From: Antitrichia curtipendula | Lineage: Eukaryota > Streptophyta > Bryopsida > Hypnales > Leucodontaceae | Length of the DNA: 64,000 nucleotides | NCBI GenBank assembly: GCA_951230915.1 | Contig: OX579636.1 | Span: 41,605,912-41,669,911, forward strand | Direction of reading: 5' to 3' | Part shown: positions 11,850 to 23,542 of the stretch, in pieces | Layout: every line of letters begins with the position of its first letter | How positions within the stretch are numbered: position 1 is the stretch's first letter | Program-made: the position numbers and the translations under genes | Notes under the pieces: model-generated | What the model saw: the letters and a program-made list of their open reading frames with translations, nothing else | Database searches by the model: none | What the model was told of the DNA's origin: nothing

Positions 11850-12160
11850 AAATGGCATGATGCTCCTTCTATCGATCCCCCGAAGCTCCTGTGTGCCTCT
11901 TCGTCCGAAGCCTTCATGAGCGAACAGCGGAATCCGGCACAGACGTCGTCCAGTACTGTACATGGATGGAAAGTGCAGGCAGAGGTGCTTCGGGAGGAAG
12001 GAGGACGCGAGAGTACGCCCGCTAACGGCGAGGACGTTGGCGGCACGAACCAGGACCTCGAAAAATGCTCCAAGAGCGGACGCTTCTGAGTGAACCCTGA
12101 AGCGCCGGAGACGACGACCGTGTAGTCAAACATCACAGCCTTCCACCCGAGATGCTTCAT
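11850..12160. other. GC-rich island with open frames on both strands, unidentified
   Basis: The base composition changes abruptly from AT-rich to GC-rich for about 310 bp. Frames are open on the plus strand (11847-12089) and the minus strand (11834-12160). A third minus frame gives LCRIPLFAHEGFGRRG without flanking exons. None matches a family I know. It could be a captured or decayed gene fragment. Confidence 0.35.
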
Positions 12161-12660
12161 TTTGCCTTTGAAAATGAATGGAATTTTTGTTTAATATTTT
12201 CCAAAGTTTGATTAACATGTCTTACACACACCATAAAAATTTGAAAGAATTATGAATTTTTGAAGAAAAAACAAAGAAACTGACATCAAATATCAAATAA
12301 GCTCAAAAAAATCTGAAAATTCAAACTTATATGGTGCAAAACATTATGGTTTAAACCAAATTCCCGTGTCATTCTATAATCCGAATCTTGGTAGAACATG
12401 GTAATAGATTCAAAGTTCAAATGGCACAATTTTAGGAATTTCACATAATTTCAAATTGGAGTAGAAACTAGACTTAATAAGCTTTTACTTCATTAGTTAG
12501 GCTCAAACTTTAAAAAAATAAATTGTTTTAATCAAATCAAGAAGAGAAAAGAGGTAGGCATTGTCAAATATACTAGAAAGGCATCTTTTGTGATTCATGG
12601 ATTAAGTGTCTTTTTCTCTAATGTTTTTTGTAGTTCCTCAATGAGCTACCAACTAATACA

Positions 12661-12718
12661 TATATAATAAAAGAACTCTTTTCCCTCTCCCTCTCCCTCC
12701 CCCCCCCAAAAAAAAAAG
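12661..12718. repeat. Low-complexity CCCTCT/poly-C/poly-A tract
   Basis: Repeated CTCCCT units pass into a run of C and then a run of A. This is simple-sequence DNA with no sign of function. Confidence 0.8.
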
Positions 12719-14929
12719 AAGAATGAAAATTATCTTCTTTACAACGAGATCAAGGCATGTTTGACCATTCATCAATCACTTTGCAAATGCATCAGCATTT
12801 CAAGTTTAAATTTTTGGATTTTTATTGATTATTCACGTGGTGATTAATTGAATTCACAAAATGAATATGCTTATTTGTGCTACTTTCAACTATAATATTG
12901 GTCCTCATGCATAATATAGTTTATTGTTATAAGAAAGATTTGGCAAATCCCAAGCAAGATTTGACTTAGACAAAATTGGCCAAGTGATAGAAAAAAATCT
13001 TGGAAATTCTTTAACTATTGTCATTGACATTTTGGCGTGCTAGCCTCAGTTTTGGTGATAAATCACCAAAAAATTTACACTTCTTCAAATCTTTCTCTTT
13101 TAAGTCAAGGGTGATTATAAGATACACTTGCCCTTTTTCTTTTATCCCTTTGGCTTGGCCACATGTGTTTTTTTGCTCATAACTTTTGCATTGTATGTCA
13201 ATTTTATTTGAAAATTTGAAATGCATGTACATGTGGTAGTTGTATACATTTAGAATGTTTTTTACTTTTTTAAAATTAGTTTACTATTTTTAAATAGCTC
13301 CCAATTGGATGTCTATTTTTATCATTTTGGAAGGAGAATTTAGTACTACTCTCAACCCAAAAATTAAAATTTGAATGTCTAAAGTAGGTTGTGAAGACTT
13401 TCACTAAAGTTACACAAGCCTACAAAGAGATTTTCTAAAAATAGTAAAATGTCCACCACCTTTGTGCAAGTGCAAAGAGCACAATTTTTTTCCTCCTAAG
13501 ATGCAAATGGTAGTGAAAGATCATCTTGGCAAGTTAGAAAAAATGGAATTTTTTTTAATTTTTTTACTATTTCTTAAAATCAAATATCAAAATATTCATT
13601 TTATTGGTATTTTTCATTTTTTTTTTGGTGCATAAAATTTATAGATAAAATTTTTTAGGCCTTAATTTACTAAAACATATATTTTGAATGCTTTACAAAT
13701 TTTTCATATTTTATTGCATTTAAAAAATTATTCCAAAAATCATAGTATTCATTGAAATAGGCCATTTTGAAACAAAAACAAAGACATTTCTTGCAACAAG
13801 GAAAATTCAAAGTATTAGGCTCATCATTTCTGATAACACAATTGTTACATTCTACCAACACAATTTATTTGTGGCGCTTCACTTTCTATATGAGCAGGTG
13901 TATAAAAATTTTAACAAATTTTCTTTCAAAAAATGATAGTAATTTGCAAAAAAGGCATTGAAAGATACGATGGAATGTTTTCATTAGTAAAAGCATATCA
14001 TTGAAGCACAATCTATAAAAGCAATGATATGTTGATTCAATAAACAAATGTAATGATAACTTTTCAATGAAAGTACGTATCAAGTTGCAAAATGATATCA
14101 AATAGAGTGAAGGATTCTAAAGCTAGAATTCATGGCTATGGGGTTGTTTTTTCACGATTAAATCAAAGAGCCACTTGTATCTACCTTCTTGTGGGACATT
14201 TTACACTTACTTACAAGTGAATTAGTGTACAACACGATCAACTTGATGTAGCAAGCTGGAGCTATAGCCCACATGTAAGGGAGTCAATTTTTAGAGTGAG
14301 TTTTAAAGCCAAGTGACATGCAAAAGCTACTTCAATGAGCTTAAGAAAAGGCGTTGCAGGAATCTATAAAAATATATTTTCAAAGAATATTCTATTGCAT
14401 AGGATACTACTATGCCACAAGGTCATGCTAGACAAATTGGTGGAATCTTTAGAGTACCTTCATTCATGAGTATGTGGAAATGAAAAATAGTGAAAAGGAT
14501 TGTTGGTCAAGTCACTTGTGAGCAGGGTTTTTCTTATGAATTATTTTTCGCCAATTGGCTACAACTAAAAGACGTTGATAATTTTATATGAAGTAAAATT
14601 TCCAAATTTTCAGTCAAGATAGCCAAATTATTGCTATTTTTAAAAACCAATAGCCATATTTTACCTAGGTATCACCTAATTTTGATACACGTATATCTCT
14701 AATATAGATATCACATGAACATTGAAGAAATAATTGACTATTTTTTCAAAATGATTAAAAAAACCACATTGCTTGTAAGTATGCCTTATCAGGAATCATT
14801 GTGCATGGAGAGAAAGGTTGCCCCGACATTGATCAACAATGTTTTTTTTATGCATTAAAATATTGTATGTTTGATTCTGCTCATTTTTTAGCCTTTTTTG
14901 TTTTACTCTACGGGCTAGCCATCGACGTC

Positions 14930-15260
14930 ACCCTACTGCGCAGTCGGCACTACCCTGCAGCTTCTCTAACTTATGGAAATGGAGCCTCCACTTTCCTTCA
15001 ATACAGTACTGCTGCACCTCGACCACTTTCAGTTATATTCCGCATCTGCACCCCGTGCATTCGCAAGCCACAATTGGGCACGTTTTTTGCGCAACGGGCC
15101 CTGAGTACCTTCAGCTCCTGCTTCCCGTCGCGAGCTGAGCTCAGCTGAGGTAAGCTAAATTTAGCTGAAGCAAAAGTTAAGCCAGCAACTACATATATAT
15201 ATTACATGTTGTTGCCTGTTTCGGAGGATTTGGGAGGTGGGAATTAGGGTTTGAGGCGCG
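14930..15260 (+). promoter_or_regulatory. Likely promoter and leader of PYRR
   Basis: GC content rises from about 14930. A good splice donor (CTGAG followed by GTAAGC, near 15148) is followed by a T-rich stretch and several AG dinucleotides before the ATG, so the leader may contain a spliced intron. The upstream frame to 15148 looks transit-peptide-like, but it ends in a stop just before the donor and cannot be joined cleanly to the gene. Confidence 0.4.
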
Positions 15261-17063
15261 ATGGTGTTCGCGGTGGCGTTGTCCGGTGGAATTGCGCCCT
15301 TGCACGCAGGAGGTTTGGAGGACGCGGGCCACTTGCTGAAGGCAGTGGAGCTCGCAGAGCTCAGCGACGGGCTCACCGCTCCGCATCCCAAGATCGGGTG
15401 CGTGATTGCCCGGGGTCGCAGAATTTTGGGCGCTGGGGGTTTGTACGCGCAGGGCGCCCGATCGGCGGAGCTTCAGGCGGTGGAGGAGGCCGGGGAGCAG
15501 GCGCGAGGCGCGACGGCGTTTTTGAATTTGGAGCCCGGGGACTGCGACGGGGAGGATGCCGCTGTTGCAGCTCTTGTTCAAGGCGGGCTGGAGCGCGTCG
15601 TAATTGGGATGCGCCACCCGCTGCCACATTTCAAGGGGAAGGCTATTGCCGCTTTGCGACGTGCGGGAGCGCGCGTGGAGGTTGGCGGGGAAGAGCTTGC
15701 CCTCGGGGGTGCGCTTGCGGCTGCGCTTAAGGCGTGTCAATATGCGAACGCGCCGTTGTTGTACCGAACTCGGGAGAATCTGCCCATGTCGACTTTGAAG
15801 TATGCGATGACTTTGGACGGGAAGATTGCTGCGAGCTCGGGGCACGCGGCGTGGGTGTCGAGTGTGGTCTCGCGGGAGCGCGTTTTTAAAACGAGAGCGC
15901 AGAGTGATGCTGTTATCGTTGGGGGGAACACTGTGCGCAGGGATAATCCGAGTTTGACGACACGACGACTAGGAGGCCATCAGCCGGATCGTATCGTCAT
16001 GTCGCGCGCTTTGGATTTGCCGAGAGAGGCGCATCTTTGGGACGTTTCGACGATTCATACTATCGTGATGACTCAGAAAGGCGCCAAGCCTGATTTTCAA
16101 AGGTATTTGAGTTCGAGAGGGGTGGAAGTAGTGGAATTTGATTTTCTTGATCCTCGAGCTGTTATGGAGCATTGCTATTTGCGAGGGTACCTTTCTGTTC
16201 TATGGGAGTGTGGGGGCACGCTTTCGGCTCCGGCTATTCAAGGGGGGGTGATTCATAGGGTTTTGGCGTTTATTGCTCCCAAGATTGTTGGAGGACTGCA
16301 GGCTCCAACCCCTGTTGGAGAGCTTGGAATGGTGCAGATGACGCAGGCTTTGAAATTGGAGGATGTTTCCTTCGAACAGAGTGGACCTGATATGCTGGTC
16401 GCTGGGTATTTGCAACCGATTCCAGACGTTGGAAACGATGATGAATTGACATCTAAATCTAGTGTTGAGCTGCCGGGGAAGTTGTCAGTCGTTCGTTTTA
16501 ATAAACCATGGGATTGCTATGGTGCTCTTTCGACCCTTTCCTACCACCCTATTACTCTACCAGATTCCGACGGCACCCCTTTGGTATGGAGAAGTGTGGA
16601 GCACTACTACCAGGCTTCGAAGTTTGCAGGGGTTACTGATCCGCTAGCAGTTCAATGTGGAGCTGAAATTCAGGCAACTGAGAGTCCGGAAGAAGCTACA
16701 AGGCTTGGAGAAACGCTGTCAAGGCAGAGACCCGACTTAGTGCGAAAGGACTGGGATACTGTAAAACTGCATGTCATGCGCACTGCTCTCCGAGCTAAGT
16801 TTCTATCCTACCCTGCTCTCCAATCATTCCTCATGTCCACCGAAGGTTCAGTTTTGGTGGAATCCTCTCAGAGTGATTCCTTCTGGGGTGCTTCTAAAAG
16901 TGGTGTTGGCCTGAATCATCTTGGTCGCTTGCTAATGGACTTGAGGGCGGAGCTAAGAGTGCCTTTCATTGATGAGTCAGTAAATGGACATATTGCTAAG
17001 TCCTCAGCGAATGGTCCGAAAGATTGTTACGATCGTTATCGTGAACATGTTGCTAGCTCATAG
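15261..17063 (+). CDS. PYRR: Riboflavin biosynthesis protein PYRR: pyrimidine reductase fused to NADAR/YbiA-like domain
   Basis: A single 600-residue open frame matches plant PYRR in length and domain order. Residues about 20-165 are a deaminase fold that has lost its zinc ligands: SAE (68-70) replaces the usual HAE, and EPGDCDGE replaces the PC...PPC signature. Residues about 175-385 are the RibD-type reductase (YAMTLDGKIA, GGNTVRRDNPSLT, WECGGTLSAPAI), which reduces the ribosylaminopyrimidine intermediate using NADPH. Residues about 408-568 are the COG3236/YbiA domain (SVEHYYQASKF, FWGASKSGVGLNHLG), known in plants to remove damaged, reactive riboflavin intermediates. The pathway is plastidial. 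An in-frame TGA lies two codons before the ATG, so this start is firm unless an upstream exon exists; as read there is little or no transit peptide. The gene has no introns and is much more GC-rich than its surroundings. Confidence 0.95.
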   Translation: MVFAVALSGGIAPLHAGGLEDAGHLLKAVELAELSDGLTAPHPKIGCVIARGRRILGAGGLYAQGARSAELQAVEEAGEQARGATAFLNLEPGDCDGEDAAVAALVQGGLERVVIGMRHPLPHFKGKAIAALRRAGARVEVGGEELALGGALAAALKACQYANAPLLYRTRENLPMSTLKYAMTLDGKIAASSGHAAWVSSVVSRERVFKTRAQSDAVIVGGNTVRRDNPSLTTRRLGGHQPDRIVMSRALDLPREAHLWDVSTIHTIVMTQKGAKPDFQRYLSSRGVEVVEFDFLDPRAVMEHCYLRGYLSVLWECGGTLSAPAIQGGVIHRVLAFIAPKIVGGLQAPTPVGELGMVQMTQALKLEDVSFEQSGPDMLVAGYLQPIPDVGNDDELTSKSSVELPGKLSVVRFNKPWDCYGALSTLSYHPITLPDSDGTPLVWRSVEHYYQASKFAGVTDPLAVQCGAEIQATESPEEATRLGETLSRQRPDLVRKDWDTVKLHVMRTALRAKFLSYPALQSFLMSTEGSVLVESSQSDSFWGASKSGVGLNHLGRLLMDLRAELRVPFIDESVNGHIAKSSANGPKDCYDRYREHVASS

Positions 17064-17963
17064 AAATCATTTAGGTCAGTGTAGAGAGTCTTTTAAGAGT
17101 CAGAACCGACAGCCCACTTTGAGTGTACAGATTCTCCCTTCAACCCACAGGCCCTTACCACATTAGAGGAAAGGCAATGAAGTGGTTTTATTATGGGTGT
17201 TCTTGAGGAACTACTTGATTAAGGAGTGCCTTTTTCATTCGGACGTCCTATGTGTTACATTAGTGATGACATGACGAGGATGCAAGTGTTTTGTCGGACG
17301 TGGCACACCAGTGATGGCATGGCAAGGAAGTTGACAGTGTTCTTTCGGGTGCTACCGGTATTGCTTGAAGCCCATGAAATTGTGAAAAGAAAGACCTTAT
17401 GTTTTCAAATCGTGCTATGTGAAGCCGGGTGGAGGTTCCCTGTGCTGTAAGTTAGTATGATTAGACCCTGAGTGGGCACAAATTGAACATAGAAACATGG
17501 CCGAATCTCTTGTTCTTTGGGGAGGTCAACAGAGCACAGGAAAAACACGAATTAGGTTGTCTTGGAGATTTTTGTAATTTAGAGCGAACTGAAGAGTATT
17601 GCTATAAGCGGTTTTGTATCAAAAGTAAATAAGTTATTACATACATGCGAATTCACACGATCACCTTTTGGACTCGAAAACAATTGTACTTCATGCAGGT
17701 TTGGCAGAAGACAAATTTCAACATCGAATTTTGTGGCTGTGCCCATGGCAATTCCAATTCTCATACTGTTCTCATGTCCCTGTTGCAGGAATTCGTTGAT
17801 AAGATGATGCCAAGCGTATTGTTTCATCCTAAAAAGTTACAATTCCTTAGTTTTGTCTTACCGTAGTATTTGTTTGCAATGGAATAAAGAGTCCTTTTTT
17901 GTGTCAAAAGAAGAGAAAAAATATGAAGTCTTTGTGTTCAACGTTTCCTTTGTCTTAGAACTT

Positions 17964-18944
17964 TTAACCCCTCACCGCCCAAGGGGACCAAAAGTATCCT
18001 CACACAGTCTAGCAGTCAACTTCAAAGTGTTGTAACTTTTGCATCTAATGTTCAAATTCAATAAAACTTGTTGGGAAAGTTGTGTATACTAGTCAATTTT
18101 TTTTGGTAAAATTTTCAGATCTATACAAGATGTATTGAGTTTTTGAAAGCCATTCGAAGTTCGCAGGTTCAATTTGAGTTCACCACACTGCATTGAGATG
18201 GCTGCAACTTCGGGGGCTTTTATCTTTTTCATCAAATGTTATTTTTCAATCAAATTTGTTGGGTTTTGTTCCCCATAAAGTCTACTTATTGTGGTAAAAT
18301 TTTCATGTCAATCCAAGTTGTTTTGAATGCTTGGGAGCAATTCAAAGTTCAGAATCTAGACATTTTTGCATTACAGTGAGCTTCAGCGGCTTATAACTTC
18401 TTCAGAAAGGGTTTGTTTTCAATAATTTTTGTTGGAAAAGTTGCACATACTAGTCTTGTTCTTCAGTTAAAATTTTCATATGAACCCAAGAAGTTATGAT
18501 TGACTGAGAAACATTTTAGTAGAGGTAGGTTCAGCCATAGATGTGTTTTTTTGCTACTTTTTTCACAGTTTTTTTGATATTTCAAAACAATTTTGCAAAC
18601 GCAATGAGTCAATTGAATGATTTTTTTTCCACCAAAGTGTTTGTCTTTTGATTTTGAATCACTTTATAGTTTAAAGTTTTTTCATTTCACTAGGTTTAGA
18701 AATCGAATTTCACCTCCAAATGTGTTTGTAGGAATTTCTTAGCATATTTTTTTAACACTAGAACATTATAATCTTTCAATCTGTATAGTCAAATGACCCC
18801 GAATTTGATTTATACCATCTACAACATGCACACCACAAGATTGTACAATTGAGATTTTCATACCTCACTCACATTTCGACTTATAACATTTGAAAAGCAA
18901 GGTTGTTTTTTGACATAGTTAGGCCTTGGGCGGTGAGGGGTTAA
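17964..18944. mobile_element. TTAA-flanked inverted-repeat element with three internal tandem units
   Basis: Both ends read TTAACCCCTCACCGCCCAAG in opposite orientation, and the match extends to 21 bp without mismatch including TTAA. The interior has no coding capacity. It holds about three diverged units of 170-190 bp starting near 18031, 18202 and 18392, each with AACTT, then TTGTTGG, then TAAAATTTTCA, then AACCAAG- or ATCCAAG-like words. TTAA plus a CCC-starting terminus is typical of piggyBac-type insertions. Confidence 0.8.
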
Positions 18945-21900
18945 CCTCTTAGCACTTGGATGTCCCCATTTTAGACAATGAACAAAGAAGTTCTAGGGGC
19001 TTTTTTACTACAAAATTTCTCATTCTTCGAAAGTAGTGCTTGATTTTTTTTAAGCCAAACTTTTTGTATGAGGAATTTAATAAAATTGAGATAACTAATA
19101 TACATTTATAAAGATCTAAGCAAAAATATGCAAAAATTCAATAAAGTATTCAATAAGTGAAAAATGATTAATATCATATATGTGCATATTTGATGTTTGG
19201 TAATGAGTAATGTGAGCAACAACAAAGTAAATAAGTGATGAAAGCAAAGGTGCAATTTGAGAAGTAATTTATTTGAAGATGTAGTACTTGTGAAGTGTAC
19301 CACACAAAGTGCTCGTACCTTCTTACAAAATATCTTCGTATTTATAAATAATTGTGAGCTCAAACTCTTATTTGATAATTGATAAGTTGCTGATAATTAG
19401 GAAGGAAAATAGTTTGCATTTAATTTTCAAATTTTGTTAGTATATGAAAGTAAAAACACAAGGTGAAAAAAAGGATAACTTTAAGGATGACTTTAATACT
19501 ATATATATAATAGAAATATATAATTAATTATGACTATCAATGGTGAAAAGGTGACAAATTAAGTATATCTAAAGTAGGAATTGAGTTTCTTGTTATGAAA
19601 TCTTGTTCAAGGTCAATTGTCTTAATACATTTAAAGAAATAATTTCTCTAGTACCAACAAAACAAAAATGGCATTTAGTTGTAGACTTTATTGCCATGGC
19701 ATTTCTATTAGACGAAAAAAGAGGTATAAAATGACAACCAAATAGAATTACACCATATTTTAATTATTTAGTGACACCTATTGAATAATTGATACTATGG
19801 TTGAATTCAAATGATTCCTCATTTAAGTCTTTCTAAATATTATTATGAAAGGACTTCCAACATAGAGTTGATTTTTTTGAAATTAAGCCTCTAGATGGAA
19901 AATATTTGATAGAGTGTTGTTTTTAGTGATCACGGAGGATTTATAATTAAAAGGTGCATAATTATTTAGTTAGCCTCAATCACATGATGGAAAGAAGAAA
20001 GAAAGTTGTACAAAATGAAAAGTTATATAAAAGAGAGAGCACAACACATATTGAAGTTTGCTAAAATTAAAGAAAGTATTGTGCCTCCAATGACTCTTCA
20101 TATTGTCTTTATTTATTTATTCTACCAATTGTTTGTAGTCCCATTGTTTGTTATATAAGTGATGGCAATAAAATAATATATTTTAAATGTGTCCAATTTG
20201 CAAATAAATGTTCTTTAAAGCAAGTTAGTAAATAAATTAAACTATGAACACATATGGCTTAAGCTCTTGACATATAGCCGTCAAGTTGGAGATTCATTTT
20301 GTCCTCTTAAGATTTTTTCCTCCCATATTTTAAAGTAAGGGATGTCCTTTGGGCCATCTGTCTACAAATTTTTCCACATATTTGAAGTTACATTTGTAAT
20401 CCTCATTATGAATGTATATTGGTATGCATATGTAATCACGCTTAGTGCTCAACTCAGTGAAGGTATCAACCAAGGGATCTAAGCATCCAAACAATTGTAG
20501 AATGAATAAGCAAAATCTTTTCTTTGAGGGCCTAATTAGCACTAGATTTCAACATTTTCTATGGTAATTTTAATGAGAACTTGTAAAAGTATTATAGAAG
20601 AAATTGAAAATGTCTAATACATTTACATTAAATTTGAAAAAAATTCTAAAAATATATACAACTAAGTATAAAAATAAAAAATAATTATAATTTTTAAAGA
20701 ATTGGTAGTGTCCACGTAACATTATTAAGTAAGTTAAGCCATTATCTACTATAAATGGCTAGCATCAAAATATTTTGTACTTGTCATAATCTTAACTTTA
20801 AGTTTATTGAGACCAACAAGCTACGTCTATTTCAATTGCATTGTAGACCTAAGATACCATTCATATGGGTTAAAACTGTTACACAATTTCACAAGATTTC
20901 AACAAATGTTTTGGTTCGGCTACAAGTTTATAAGAAATTTTTGATCTAGAATGCAATTATTTAGTTTAATTTCAATATAATATTTTTATTAAAAAAATTA
21001 TCATAAAATATTGAAAACAATAGCCTCAATCAAATTTTTAGTTAACCCTTGAAACCTAAGCAATGACATTTTCTAGTTGCTACCTTCCATTGATGGATTG
21101 CCCTAACCTCCTCCAAAGAAACTAAAAAATACATTCTTTTCATGTAGTTCAACAAGTTGTCTCTCCATAGCCCCCTAAAATGTATGATTTGGACAAAAAT
21201 TCCATCTTATTCAAATTCAAACAGTTCAAGAAATGTTCACTGTGGTTTGTCTTAAAGTACGACCTAGCCAATGAGAGGTCATTCCAAAAAAAATTCCATG
21301 AATAGTGCAATTAGGCAATGTCTAATTGGTTGAAGCAAATAGTAGATGGATTTGGTCAAGTGAAACTCTTGTTTATCTAGTGTACCTCTATTAATTTCAA
21401 AGCTTAGTAGTAATCTTTCATTGCTCCAAGACTTGTGAAAATTGGCATGCATTAAACCATTCATTATTGCATTTGTTCAAAAAAGGCAAACTTTTCATTC
21501 ATGAAAAGTTTAAAATATGCTCCCCAAAATTCATTCTATCCAAGAAAAAAATTGTTGTTTTTTCAAAAATTGAGTTTTGATTGCAAGTATCTTGAAATCC
21601 ATACAATCAAATTCTTTGAAAATTATAGGGATTATTAACTTGATAGTATTGAACAATATCCTATGGTTAAATTTTTTTTAAATGATTTTAAAAAACATGT
21701 TTATGTTGATTTTTGATAAGCCAAAGGTGATTTGGGAGGGAGGCCTTCCCTTAAGTTTCTAGGGCCACTTCACATAGTTATAGCCGTATAAAAGAGAGGC
21801 TATGGGAGTTAGAGGCTATAGAAATGAGTGACTAAACCTTGTTGAGAGTCCAAAGAAATAAAGTTGAAAATAGTCAAAGAGTTTTTTTATGAAAAAAATT

Positions 21901-22010
21901 TGACAACCTCTTGCATGTAGTTTGGATTTCCATTCTTGTCCAAATGAAATTTTGTTCAAGAATCTATCGCCTTGGGCAAAAAGTGGTCAAAAAGTGATGC
22001 TATGTGATTA

Positions 22011-22078
22011 CAAGAGACCAAGAATTTGGCCTCTCAATTTAGTGCAAAAGGTTGAGAGGCCAAATTCTTGGTCTCTTG
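22011..22078. repeat. Perfect 27-bp hairpin with 14-nt loop
   Basis: The arm 22011-22037, beginning CAAGAGACCAAGAATTTGGC, is repeated as an exact inverted complement at 22052-22078. The size is compatible with a small-RNA precursor or the remnant of a foldback element. No promoter evidence is visible. Confidence 0.8.
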
Positions 22079-22160
22079 CAATCAATGGCCTCTCCACCTT
22101 TGGCCATAGAGTGAAATACCCTTTACATGAGTTAAAATCCCCCAACTAAAAGCAAAATCT

Positions 22161-23074
22161 ATACCTTAAATTAGATTTTTATTTATTTTTAAATATATTG
22201 AAATATAAAAATACATGAATCCCTCAGAGGCATTTTCAGTACTGTTGGAAAGCTCTAAGCAAGGAGGTGTGTACAAATTTTGTGTTGTAGGATTTGGATC
22301 TACATTGTGAAAGTTATTGAATTTTAAACTTTTTATGAATTAGAAAATTGAATTAAATTATCTTCTATTTTGAAAAAAAAATAACCTTCACAATGCGTGT
22401 CCCAATGCCACAAAACAAAGCCCTTGCACTCCTTTGCGCATACAACTTTCTATTCAAATCAAAAACGCAAACGCTCACACCGGAACAAAGCCTTTGCATT
22501 CCTTCATGTGTGAAAGTTATGAATTTTGGAGTTATTTTCAAATTTAAAAAATAAAAATTATGTTTACTTTTATTTTGGCTATGGCTATGGCAACGGCACA
22601 AGGGTACACTAGTCCATACCTTAAATTAAAGTGTTTGTTTTGTTTATTACAATGAGATCTCCCAGACCACAAATTTTCTAGCGGCATTCTTAATACCATT
22701 GGAAAGCTCTTTGTGAGGAAGGGTGCATAGACTTTGTTTTGTGGCGTTTGGACCTAAGGTATGAAAGTTATTCAATTTTAAATTTTTTATGAATTAAAAA
22801 ATTGAATAAAATTATTTTTTATTTTTATTTTGAAAAAAGCATAACTTTTGCATTGCATGTCCAAATGCCACAAATAAAAGCCTGTACGTAGTCCTTCATG
22901 CATAAAGCTTTCTATTTGCATCAAGGACGCAACCTCTCACTCCGCAACAAAGCCCTTGCCCTCCTTTGTGCACAAAAGATGTTGAATTTCGAAGTTTTTA
23001 TTATTATTACAAATTAGAAAATTAGAAAATTATTTTTACTTTTAATTTGGATGTATGTGGCAACAGCACAGGGT
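22161..23074. repeat. Two tandem copies of a 455-bp repeat unit
   Basis: Copies at 22161-22604 and 22616-23074 share the landmarks ATACCTTAAATTA, TGGAAAGCTCT, GAAAGTTATT, GTCC-AATGCCACAAA, CAACAAAGCC or GAACAAAGCC, and a final GGCAAC-GCACA, all in the same order and spacing. The copies have diverged by many substitutions and small indels, so the duplication is not recent. Confidence 0.85.
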
Positions 23075-23196
23075 GAGAATGACTCACTCACGGGGGGGAC
23101 AGTGTGCCTTGTCACGCAGACAGGCACTTAAGCTTATCGGAGAAGAATCGGACAGTACTGTCCAGCACTGACGAGACTGTCCGTCCTCTTGGAGTC

Positions 23197-23228
23197 TTGG
23201 ACCCTGGACCTTGGACCTTGGACCCTGG
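23197..23228. repeat. Short minisatellite TTGGACC(C/T)TGGACC upstream of PUR5
   Basis: The word TTGGACC or CTGGACC is repeated four to five times in 32 bp. It lies about 310 bp before the PUR5 start codon, inside the GC-richer promoter region. Confidence 0.75.
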
Positions 23229-23229
23229 G

Positions 23230-23542
23230 TTTGCTACTTTGCTGCTTAACCAGGATCACAGATTCCGCATTCGTCCTTCAGTTTCTCAGTCCCATCCCCT
23301 TCACTCGCAGATAGCGACGAATTGATTCGCTCCTCTCGTGGCAGATTCGCAGCTACCCTCATCACATCCCAACAATCCCCCCCTTGAGCTTATACATTCC
23401 TCCCTCTCCTCGTTCCAAATTCACCTCTACTCTGTCTCATTTGCTTTTCCTCAATCTCTGTTTTTTTAGGGTTTTGCTGCCTTTTTCTGAGGTTTTTTGT
23501 TCCAGAGGTTTTTGTTGAGTGTTTTTTCAGCTTCGTGTGGCG
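23230..23542 (+). promoter_or_regulatory. PUR5 promoter and TC-rich leader
   Basis: Composition turns pyrimidine-rich on the coding strand (for example CCTCTCCTCG and CTCTACTCTGTCTC near 23400-23460), as often seen at plant transcription starts and leaders. No clear TATA box was found. The boundaries are approximate. Confidence 0.45.

Larger units (their letters stand above)
8029..15260. other. AT-rich spacer with foldback elements, no recognisable gene
   Basis: No convincing coding region is present. The stretch 8180-8650 is strongly pyrimidine-rich on the plus strand. A short CTCACCG tandem lies near 8955-8985. Inverted-repeat elements at 9245-9382, 11090-11248 and 11388-11533 are listed separately. 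From 10600 to 11100 a degenerate GTGCTTAG-like word recurs. A GC-rich island sits at 11850-12160. The last 450 bp before PYRR become GC-richer and should include its promoter and leader. Confidence 0.6.
17064..23542. other. AT-rich spacer between PYRR and PUR5
   Basis: The first few hundred bases should be the PYRR 3' UTR. The rest contains the TTAA-flanked element 17964-18944, the hairpin 22011-22078, the tandem repeat 22161-23074 and a short minisatellite at 23197-23228. The stretch 19000-21700 is AT-rich with nothing I can identify. From about 23100 GC content rises toward the PUR5 promoter. Confidence 0.6.

Noticed and set aside
14801..15148. Transit-peptide-like open frame upstream of PYRR
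   Set aside because: The frame ends in a stop before the only good splice donor and cannot be joined in phase to PYRR; listed only as a possible leader.
15189..15845. Long minus-strand open frame antisense to PYRR
   Set aside because: It arises from the high GC content of the real gene; its protein is Arg/Pro/Ser-rich and has no family signature.
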